From Anammoximicrobium sp032229885 (GTDB lineage: Bacteria; Planctomycetota; Planctomycetia; Pirellulales; Pirellulaceae), in contig JAVYAJ010000046.1 of the NCBI GenBank assembly GCA_032229885.1, positions 1-19,346 on the forward strand: 19,346 nucleotides of DNA, in the 5' to 3' direction. Positions within the stretch are counted from its first letter, which is position 1; each line of letters starts with the position of its first letter. Shown here piece after piece: positions 1-6,745 of the stretch. The notes under the pieces were generated by a model, which had not been told where the DNA came from, ran no database searches, and was given only the letters and a program-made list of their open reading frames with translations. A program made the position numbers and the translations under genes.

Positions 1-110
1 ACAGAGGCACGCACGGCGCCAGCCCTGGGGCGTTGCCCCAGGCTACGGTGAGCGGAGGCCTTCGGCCAAACAGATTCTTGGGTTGCGGGCGCTAGCCCGC
101 GTTAGGCCGC
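1..110. repeat. Hairpin-rich composite dispersed repeat (copy 1)
   Basis: Three short perfect inverted repeats lie in a row just past the 3' end of the UbiD-family gene: CCTGGGGC/GCCCCAGG at 24-31 and 35-42, GGCC/GGCC at 57-60 and 64-67, and GCGGGC/GCCCGC at 85-90 and 95-100. Read on the minus strand the order is AGCGCCCGCAACCCAA, then TTGGCCGAAGGCC, then TCACCGTAGCC, then GGGGCAACGCCCC. The first three blocks recur in the same order on the plus strand at the other end of the window (19126-19326), which marks a dispersed repeat. The hairpins could also end ubiD-family transcription, but there is no clear T-run. Confidence 0.6.
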
Positions 111-120
111 GTGCACGTCA

Positions 121-2004
121 TCACAGGTATCTCGCCAGCGGGCCGCCGCGCGCGGCGAGGGCGTCGATACGTTTGGCTACGTCGGGGTCTTCGACCAGCG
201 GCGGCGCGTGGTGCGGCTTGGCGCGGGCGTCGATCACCAACGGTCCGCGGCAGCCCCAGTGTTTTTGATGCGTGAACGAATCGACGCCGTACACGTCCGC
301 GGCCGGATCGCTGCGGGTGAACACGACCCACAGAAAATTATTCAGCGTGCGAGCCGCAAAGTCGCTGTCGTCCACGACCACCCACAGGGGAAGCGAGTTG
401 GACGGGTTTGCAGCCTTCGCCGCGCCCGCCTGATCGCACAACTGCCGGATCACCGGATCCGGTTCGTCGCCGCCGGCTGTCGCGCGCGGCCCGGCGATCG
501 CCAGGACTCCGGGCAGGCAGATTCGTGGCTTGTCAAAGCCGTTTGGCAACTGAAATCCGGCCGGCGTTTCGGTCGCCAGACTGCGACAGCGAGGCCCGGC
601 TGCGGCGATCACCAGCTTCGAGCCTTCGTTGATGGCGCGGCCCGTGTAATCCAGGGTGTCCATCGTCGTCCGGGTTTGGAAATGCAGGTCGCGCCGCCAG
701 TCGACGCGCTGTAGTACATGCTGCAGGAATGCCGAGACGTCGTGGATGTCCAGTTCCGGAGCGTCGTCCCGCGCAGCGATCCACAGGTATTTGGCCAGAG
801 ACAGTTGGCCTTGCCCGAGGATCGCGTTTGCCTGGGTCAGCAATTCCTGCGGACGGTGCACCGGCTCGTACGGCGTATAGCGTTCGCTGCCGATCGCCAG
901 CAGCAAAGGATGCACGCCCGCGGCGTCGACCGCGTGGACCACATGGACGCCCGGAACAACTTGCGGAATGACCGGCCCTGTCAGTTCGTGAATCAACTGG
1001 CCGAATATCGTGTCCTCTTGGGGCGGACGGCCGACGACCGTGAACGGCCAGATCGCCCCATCGCGATGATACACCTGGTCGACGCGCAGAACGGGAAAGT
1101 CGTGCGCGAGGCTGTAATAACCCAGATGGTCGCCGAACGGGCCTTCGGGCAATAGGCGATCCGGGTCGATCGTCCCCGTGACGCAGAAATCGGCCTCGGC
1201 GTAGATCGGCAGCGGCGCCTCGGCGTCGTCCCCGGCGGGGCCGTCGCTTCCACGCGGGCAGATCATGGGGATCCGGTGGCCGGCCAGTGCTCCGGCGAAC
1301 GTCAGCTCGGACATCGTCTCCGGCAGCGGCATTACCGCGGCCAGCGTCATCGCAGGCGTTCCACCGACGAACACGTTGACCCGCAGCGGCCGTCCTTGCC
1401 GAATCGCCGCCGCATGATGGACGCCGATCGTGCGGTGCAGTTGATAGTGCAGGCCGACCTCACGGTCCGGCTCGTACCGTCCGCCGGACAGTTGGATGCG
1501 GTACATCCCGAGGTTCGATCTCCCCAGTCCCGGATGTTCGGGGTGCTCGGTATACACCAGCGGCAGCGTGATGAATGCGCCGCCGTCGTCGGGCCAAGAC
1601 TTCAGTTGTGGCAACCGCCGAATCGTCGTGCGGTGGGCGAGAACAGGACCGCGGCGACAGCGGCGCGGCAGCATCCGCATTGCCGTCCACGGCGCCGACG
1701 CATAGCGTACGGGTCGGCGGAGCAACTGACTGGGATCGAGCTTCAACTCGATCAATCGCCGGACCCTTTCCCAGGTGTCGCGAAACAGAAAGCGGGCACG
1801 CTCGGCCGTGCCGAACAAGTTCGCGACCATCGGAAAGCGGCAGTCCCGGACGTTCTCGAACAGCACGGCCGGCCCACCCGACGCATAGACGCGGCGTTGG
1901 ATTTCGGCCGCCTCGAGGTCGGCGTCGACCTCGTCCGCGACGCGAACCAGACGACCGTGCCGCTCCAGGTCTTCGATGCACGCGCGCAGATTGCGATAAC
2001 CCAC
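121..2004 (-). CDS. UbiD-family (prenyl-FMN dependent) decarboxylase
   Basis: The 627-residue product matches the UbiD family along its length. UbiD enzymes are cytoplasmic and decarboxylate aromatic or unsaturated acids with prenylated FMN; in quinone pathways they act on prenylated benzoate or naphthoate intermediates. Visible family landmarks are the block around residues 163-171 (SNLGMYRIQ), the VFVGGTPAMTLAAV block, and PEGPFGDHLGYYS around residues 286-298, which contains the conserved catalytic glutamate (about E287). The protein is longer than E. coli UbiD (just under 500 residues). The start is GTG at 2004, with a textbook AAAGGAGG at 2011-2018 six bases upstream. No ubiX-like prenyltransferase gene is in the window. 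It is divergent from pepA. The substrate cannot be told from sequence; a menaquinone role is only a guess. Confidence 0.9.
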   Translation of the reverse strand: MGYRNLRACIEDLERHGRLVRVADEVDADLEAAEIQRRVYASGGPAVLFENVRDCRFPMVANLFGTAERARFLFRDTWERVRRLIELKLDPSQLLRRPVRYASAPWTAMRMLPRRCRRGPVLAHRTTIRRLPQLKSWPDDGGAFITLPLVYTEHPEHPGLGRSNLGMYRIQLSGGRYEPDREVGLHYQLHRTIGVHHAAAIRQGRPLRVNVFVGGTPAMTLAAVMPLPETMSELTFAGALAGHRIPMICPRGSDGPAGDDAEAPLPIYAEADFCVTGTIDPDRLLPEGPFGDHLGYYSLAHDFPVLRVDQVYHRDGAIWPFTVVGRPPQEDTIFGQLIHELTGPVIPQVVPGVHVVHAVDAAGVHPLLLAIGSERYTPYEPVHRPQELLTQANAILGQGQLSLAKYLWIAARDDAPELDIHDVSAFLQHVLQRVDWRRDLHFQTRTTMDTLDYTGRAINEGSKLVIAAAGPRCRSLATETPAGFQLPNGFDKPRICLPGVLAIAGPRATAGGDEPDPVIRQLCDQAGAAKAANPSNSLPLWVVVDDSDFAARTLNNFLWVVFTRSDPAADVYGVDSFTHQKHWGCRGPLVIDARAKPHHAPPLVEDPDVAKRIDALAARGGPLARYL

Positions 2005-2356
2005 GCGAATCCTCCTTTGACAACGGGCTGCCGCCAGCTTCGCCGCATGACACGTGGCTGCGACGTCTCGCCGCCCACCTCCGCTGGCCTCCCCTCAATG
2101 TCGCTAATCCCAGGAATGAAAAAGGCAGTCGCCGCGCGCGGCCCCTGTGGCCGTTGTCGAGCCCCGCGGTTGCCGGCCCTGTTCGCGGCACACGGCTGCC
2201 CGCCGGTCGTACTCGATCGTCGCTTGCTCGCCGCCGTTGGTTCCCTGCCGACCTGTTGTCCGATGGGGCCACGCTCTACAATACGCCAAACCGCCTTCGG
2301 CGGGAACGGGCGTCCGATTTTTGGCAGCATGACTGGAAGCACAAGGAGTCCTCGGC
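2005..2356. other. Divergent intergenic region ubiD family / pepA
   Basis: This 352-bp spacer sits between two divergent genes, so it should carry both promoters. It holds the Shine-Dalgarno of the minus-strand gene (2011-2018) and that of pepA (AAGGAG at about 2342-2347). A TACAAT hexamer at 2277-2282 is a possible pepA -10 box. I see no convincing gene in it. Confidence 0.5.
2253..2282 (+). promoter_or_regulatory. Possible pepA promoter
   Basis: TACAAT at 2277-2282 is a good -10 match. The upstream partner is weak: TTGTCC at 2256-2261 with 15-bp spacing, or CTGTTG at 2253-2258 with 18-bp spacing. It lies about 75 bp before the pepA start. It was identified by eye only. Confidence 0.3.
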
Positions 2357-3817
2357 ATGATCATCCGTCCAGCGGACACGGGCCCCGCGAGTTTGGAGGC
2401 GGACGCCGTTGTCGTCGGCGTCGATGCGCAAGGGGTGTTGTCGTCGGAAGCTCGCGAGATCGATATGGCGACCGACGGGCTGCTGACCCGTTTGATTGCC
2501 ACGGAAGAGATCTCCGGAAAGTTGGGCAAGGTCGCTTCGTTGTTGGCTCCGGCGGGCGTGCGAGCTGCGCAGGTCGCCGTCGTCGGGCTGGGCGAGCGAG
2601 CGCGTTTCGGACGCGGACAGGCGTTCCGAGCCGCCGCGACCGCCGCCAAGCATCTGGCGCAGCGACCGCGACGTCGCGTCGCCTTTTTCCTCGGAGACGG
2701 CTGGACCGAACAGCAGATCGAAAGCGGCGTCAGCGGAGCGATCGTCGGCTGTCGCGGCCAGGATCTGTATCGCGTCGAGAAGAATCTGCATCCGTTCGAC
2801 GAGATCGTCTGGGGCAACGCTTACGAGCCGGTTTTGGCGTCGGGACAGATCCTAGGTGATTCGATCAACCTGACGCGCCAGTTGGTCAACGAACCGCCCA
2901 GCCGGATCTATCCTGAATCGTTCGCGGCCGAGGCCGAGAAGTTCGCCGAAGCCTGCGGGCTGGAGGTCGAGATCTGGGACGAACAGCGGCTGGAACGCGA
3001 GCGCTGTGGGGCCCTGCTGGCGGTGGCTCGCGGCTCGCAACGCGCCCCGCGGTTGGTGATCCTCTCGCACCGTGGCGGCCCGTCGACGGATCCGCTGTTG
3101 GCGCTGGTGGGCAAGGGCGTGACGTTCGATTCCGGCGGCCTCTCGCTCAAGCCGACGGACAGCATGAAGACCATGAAATGCGACATGGCCGGCGCAGCTA
3201 CCGTGTTCGGCGCCATGCAGGCGATCGCGCGGCTTGAACTTCCCATCAACGTGATCGGTCTAGCCGGAATGGTCGAAAACATGGGCGGTTCGGATGCCTA
3301 CAAGTTGGGCGACGTGGTGGTCGCCCGCAACGGCAAGACGATCGAAATTCTGAACACCGACGCCGAGGGGCGTCTGGTGCTCGCCGATCTGCTCGACGTG
3401 GCGCTCGAGCGACGAGCGGATCGAATCATCGATCTAGCGACCCTGACCGGCGCGTGCATGGTGGCGCTGGGGGTCGATGTGGCCGGGCTGATGACCAACA
3501 ACCAACCGTGGTGCGACACGGTGCGAGCGGCCGCCGACGAGTGCGGCGAGCCGACGTGGCAGTTGCCGATGTTTGCCGAGTACGACGAGCAGGTCCAGAG
3601 CAAGGTGGCGGACTTGAAGAACGTCGGCGAGGGCCGTTGGGGCGGCGCGATCACGGCGGCCAAGTTTCTCGAACAGTTCGTCGGCAAGACATCCTGGGTG
3701 CATCTCGACATCGCCGGACCGGCGTTCCTCGAGAATCCCAAACCCTGGCTGGACGCGGGAGGAACCGGGGTTTTTGTCCGGACATTGGTCGAAGTGGCCC
3801 GCCGATGGGCCATTTGA
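2357..3817 (+). CDS. pepA: Leucyl aminopeptidase (M17 family)
   Basis: This is a 486-residue cytosolic aminopeptidase of the PepA/M17 family, which removes N-terminal residues from peptides with a two-metal centre and usually works as a hexamer. The whole active site is visible. The metal ligands are K253, D258, D276, D335 and E337, found in GKGVTFDSGG, KCDMAGAA and the family signature NTDAEGRL (333-340). The catalytic residues K265 and R339 sit at the expected spacing; all positions are shifted by 17 from E. coli PepA. The N-terminal 150 residues are the less conserved macro-like domain. The ATG at 2357 follows an AAGGAG eight to nine bases upstream. aroB follows 173 bp later on the same strand, so co-transcription is possible but not tight. 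Confidence 0.97.
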   Translation: MIIRPADTGPASLEADAVVVGVDAQGVLSSEAREIDMATDGLLTRLIATEEISGKLGKVASLLAPAGVRAAQVAVVGLGERARFGRGQAFRAAATAAKHLAQRPRRRVAFFLGDGWTEQQIESGVSGAIVGCRGQDLYRVEKNLHPFDEIVWGNAYEPVLASGQILGDSINLTRQLVNEPPSRIYPESFAAEAEKFAEACGLEVEIWDEQRLERERCGALLAVARGSQRAPRLVILSHRGGPSTDPLLALVGKGVTFDSGGLSLKPTDSMKTMKCDMAGAATVFGAMQAIARLELPINVIGLAGMVENMGGSDAYKLGDVVVARNGKTIEILNTDAEGRLVLADLLDVALERRADRIIDLATLTGACMVALGVDVAGLMTNNQPWCDTVRAAADECGEPTWQLPMFAEYDEQVQSKVADLKNVGEGRWGGAITAAKFLEQFVGKTSWVHLDIAGPAFLENPKPWLDAGGTGVFVRTLVEVARRWAI

Positions 3818-3990
3818 CAGGAGCGCTCGCCCGACGACGTTTCGAGGACGCACGGCACGCCCCGCGGCCGTCGCCCACGCGACGTTTTTTCACCCCGTTT
3901 CGTTCGGGCCGACCCCGGCATGACGCCTGCCGATATCGACGTTTTATATCTAGCCAGATCGCGCGTGAATCCAAATCGGAGACCTTGGCC

Positions 3991-5082
3991 TTGAACGAAC
4001 CGCTGAATGTCCATGTCCAACTGAGCGAACGCAGCTATGACATCGTGATCGGCACGGACAACCTGGCCGAGGTCGGTTCGTTCGTCGAGCGCTGGGGCGA
4101 ATGCACGCACGCGGTCCTCATCACGGACACCAATGTCATCGAGCCGCACGCGCGATGCGCGGCGCGCAGCCTCGAGGCGGCTGGGGTGCGGGTCGAGGTC
4201 GAGATCGTCGAGGCGGGCGAGCCTGCCAAGTCGATCGCGAATGCCGAGCGTCTCTGGAACCGACTGCTCGAACACCGGGCGGATCGCAAGTCGATGGTCG
4301 TCGCGGTCGGCGGCGGTGTGGTCGGCGATCTGGCCGGATTCGTGGCCGCGACCTATGCTCGCGGCTTGGCATTCGTCCAGATCCCCACCACCCTGTTGGC
4401 CCAGGTCGACAGCAGCGTCGGCGGCAAGGTCGGCGTCAACTTGCCGACAGCCAAGAATATGGTCGGCGCGTTTTGGCAGCCGTGCGGCGTGCTGATCGAC
4501 ACGGCCGTGCTGAACACGCTGCCGGATCGCGAGTATCGCGCGGGGCTGGGCGAAGTCGTCAAATACGGCGTGATTTTGGATGCGGATCTATTCGCCTACC
4601 TCGAACGCCATGCGGACGCACTGAACGCCCGCGACCCCGCCGTGCTGCGCACCGTCGTGGCCCGCTGTTGTCGGCTGAAGGCGGACGTGGTCGAGCGGGA
4701 CGAACGGGAAACCACCGGCCTGCGAGCGGTGCTGAACTATGGCCATACGTTTGCCCATGCGATCGAGGCCGAAGCCGGTTACGGCCAGATCTTGCACGGC
4801 GAGGCGGTGTCGATCGGCATGATCGGCGCGTCGCGCTTGGCCGAACGCCTGGGGCGAATCGGCGAAGAACTGACCGTTCGGCAGCGCGAACTGTTGGTGC
4901 GGCTGGGCCTGCCGGTCGCCCTGCCAGCGCTGGATCCAGCAATCCTGCTGGCCGCCATGCAACGCGACAAGAAGGTCGCCCACGGCCGTCTGCGATTCGT
5001 GCTGCCGACGCGAATGGGGCATGTCGAGCTGGTCGGCGACGTGCCCGCCGAGCACGTCCTAGCTGTGCTCGGCGACGCATAA
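3991..5082 (+). CDS. aroB: 3-dehydroquinate synthase
   Basis: AroB catalyses the second step of the shikimate pathway, turning DAHP into 3-dehydroquinate with NAD and a divalent metal. The NAD-binding region GGGVVGDLAGFVAA and the following IPTTLLAQVDSSVGGK block are intact. The metal ligands are present as E188 (GLGEVVKYG), H252 (NYGHTFAHA) and H269 (LHGEAVSIG). The frame is open far upstream (to 3454) over the end of pepA, but homology begins only at about residue 5 of the product given here. No ATG or GTG is well placed. TTG at 3991 has GGAG nine bases upstream (3978-3981); TTG at 3985 is too close to it. The chosen start gives 363 residues, normal for the family. Confidence 0.95.
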   Translation: MNEPLNVHVQLSERSYDIVIGTDNLAEVGSFVERWGECTHAVLITDTNVIEPHARCAARSLEAAGVRVEVEIVEAGEPAKSIANAERLWNRLLEHRADRKSMVVAVGGGVVGDLAGFVAATYARGLAFVQIPTTLLAQVDSSVGGKVGVNLPTAKNMVGAFWQPCGVLIDTAVLNTLPDREYRAGLGEVVKYGVILDADLFAYLERHADALNARDPAVLRTVVARCCRLKADVVERDERETTGLRAVLNYGHTFAHAIEAEAGYGQILHGEAVSIGMIGASRLAERLGRIGEELTVRQRELLVRLGLPVALPALDPAILLAAMQRDKKVAHGRLRFVLPTRMGHVELVGDVPAEHVLAVLGDA

Positions 5083-5116
5083 CCCGGGCGGACCTGCGCG
5101 TCGGCAAGACGACACT

Positions 5117-5368
5117 TCACGCGGCGCAAGATTGCGCTTTCGAGAACGTTTGCCAGCGGAGAGTCAGGAGGGCATCGACTTCGGCGTTGTGCTTCGTCGG
5201 TGCGCCGGCAATGCGTGAGGTGATAGCAGCCGAGAACGCCGCAGACTTCTCGTAGTGTTCTGCATTCAACGTCTTCTTCTTGAGGGGCTTCCCTAGCTGT
5301 CCGATCAGATTCAGCTTGGGCGAGTACGACGTCAGGTAGTGTAGTACGACGTGCAGCCCATCGGCCAG
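5117..5368 (-). pseudogene. IS630-family transposase remnant (C-terminal end)
   Basis: An 83-codon open stretch with no start codon, bounded by in-frame stops, reads LADGLHVVLHYLTSYSPKLN, then LIGQLGKPLKKK, and ends near LTLRWQTFSKAQSCAA. This is the end of the DDE domain of IS630/Tc1-type transposases, where the usual form is LHxLPxYSPxLNxIExxWxxLK. The final catalytic acid of that motif is replaced: LNLIGQLG stands where LNxIExxW is expected. The N-terminal and central parts of the gene are missing, and no terminal inverted repeats were found. It is a dead fragment left by an old insertion between aroB and the sigma factor gene. Confidence 0.8.
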
Positions 5369-6115
5369 ACTCTAGCCTCATATCCTACCGGATCTTCCCT
5401 TAGGTTTTCTTCGTAACGCATTACTCGATAAGGACTTCGCGGTTGTCCTGCGGCAAGCGTGTATACATGACCAATGTTTCGATATTCGTTTGCACTTCCG
5501 TTGTATATGCTTCGCACGGCTCGAAATGCCACATGGCACGGCGGACTTTAGTTCGCCTTTGTCATACGGAACCTGATGTTCGCGAGGCCATTCTTACCCA
5601 CGCTCGGTATAACAGGGCTCATCGTTCATAATGTATACACAAGATGGTGAATATGGCCTGCGGCCCAAAAACGCGATCGCGGTATTCGTGGCCGTGTGCG
5701 GCATCAAGGCCAAAATGTTGGGCATCGAGGCGATTGTCTGGCGGCGGAAATCTCGTGCTCTGCCGAGTGCGACAACCCGAAAATGATGAGTGGACAAGGC
5801 TCAAGTACGGCGGCGTCTGAATCCCCGTTTTGCGTCGTCGCGTGCCGATACACCCCCGTCGAGGGCCGAGACGTGGGAGACGGGAGTGTAAATGGCGGTG
5901 AAAGTCGACGCGAGTCCGCGGTTTTATCTTCAGCGCAGATTAACCGCGAGCGGTATACAATATAGTGAGTAGGTAGCAACTAGCTACGGAGTGGCCGATC
6001 CGAGCGCAGTGCACGCGGTGGCCGGACGCTGTGGAAAATGGGTGTCGGCGGTGGTCGCGTCGATAACGGGTCACACTGGACGAGAGTTCACAGTTTGCCA
6101 TGAGGGTACGCCCCG
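5369..6115. other. Gene-poor, AT-richer island next to transposase remnant
   Basis: About 750 bp hold no gene I can recognise. Hand-counted GC for 5401-5520 is about 47%, against about 65% in neighbouring genes. Short open frames on both strands (for example 5594-5797 minus, 5704-5979 minus, 5696-5965 plus) do not resemble known proteins and break quickly. Visible structures are GTGTATACAT at 5459-5468, which is inverted at 5631-5640 (ATGTATACAC), and a hairpin GCGGAC/GTTCGC at 5541-5546 and 5551-5556. It is probably decayed mobile DNA plus the sigma factor upstream region. Confidence 0.5.
5541..5559 (+). terminator. Possible hairpin terminator in the island
   Basis: The stem GCGGAC/GTTCGC with a TTTA loop is followed by CTTT. 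The stem is short, contains a G-T pair, and no gene ends just upstream, so this is weak. Confidence 0.15.
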
Positions 6116-6745
6116 ATGAGCGAGATCAAGCCGGACTCGCAGGAGACCGCGGACCTGTTGGACAGCGCCCGCGGCGGCCCGAGCACGTTCGATCGGCTGT
6201 TCGCCCGCCACCGCGAGGCTTTGCGGACCGCGATCGGGCTGCGGTTCGATCCGGCGCTGCGCGCGCGACTTGACCCATCGGACGTCGTGCAGGACACGCA
6301 GCTCGAGGCGTTTCGCCGCTTGCCGGAATACCTCGCGCGGCGGCCGATGCCGTTTCATCTGTGGTTGCGAAAAATGGCGTATGAACGGCTGATCATGATG
6401 CGCCGCAAGCATTTGGGCGCCGCGTGCCGGGCGGTTGGAAACGAACTGCCGCTGCCCGAGGGTTCGTCGCTCATGCTGGCCAAGAACCTGCTGGCCGCGG
6501 GTCAATCGCCCAGCGGCCAGGTCGCGGCGGCCGAGCTGGCGCAGCGCGTGCGCCGGTCGCTGGGCCAGTTGGCCGATATCGACCGCGAGATCCTGTTGAT
6601 GCGAACCTTCGAGATGCTGCCGTACGACGAGATCGCCTGCGTGTTGGAGATCGAGCCGGCGACGGCTCGCAAACGCTATGGACGCGCGCTGCTGCGGCTG
6701 CATCGCCTGCTGGCCGCCGATGGGATCACGGAGTCCAGGCTATGA
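6116..6745 (+). CDS. RNA polymerase sigma factor, ECF-like sigma-70 family
   Basis: The 209-residue protein has the two-domain layout of an ECF-type sigma factor, which directs RNA polymerase to a specific set of promoters. Region 2 spans about residues 25-105 and includes DPSDVVQDTQLEAFRR (from D53) and the WLRKMAYERL segment around W83. Region 4 spans about 148-200 (SLGQLADIDREILLMRTFEM, then YDEIACVLEIEPATARKRYGRAL), the helix-turn-helix that reads the -35 element. No anti-sigma factor gene is adjacent. Instead its stop codon overlaps the start of a Hanks-type kinase (ATGA), so the two are almost certainly co-translated. In planctomycetes such factors are often paired with kinases, and phosphorylation control is plausible but inferred. 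The start ATG has GAGGG about nine bases upstream. Confidence 0.93.
   Translation: MSEIKPDSQETADLLDSARGGPSTFDRLFARHREALRTAIGLRFDPALRARLDPSDVVQDTQLEAFRRLPEYLARRPMPFHLWLRKMAYERLIMMRRKHLGAACRAVGNELPLPEGSSLMLAKNLLAAGQSPSGQVAAAELAQRVRRSLGQLADIDREILLMRTFEMLPYDEIACVLEIEPATARKRYGRALLRLHRLLAADGITESRL

Noticed and set aside
1276..2859. Long plus-strand open frame of 527 codons
   Set aside because: It is antisense to the UbiD-family gene and runs into pepA. Its product is Arg/Gly/Pro-rich with no family features, a typical GC-rich shadow.
5928..5961. Promoter with TACAAT at 5956-5961 for the sigma factor
   Set aside because: No acceptable -35 partner lies at normal spacing, and it is 155 bp from the start codon, so the single hexamer is not enough.
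5443..5979. Several 60-90 codon open frames in the AT-rich island
   Set aside because: None has a recognisable family, good ribosome site or frame-consistent continuation. I cannot support a gene, though a decayed one is possible.
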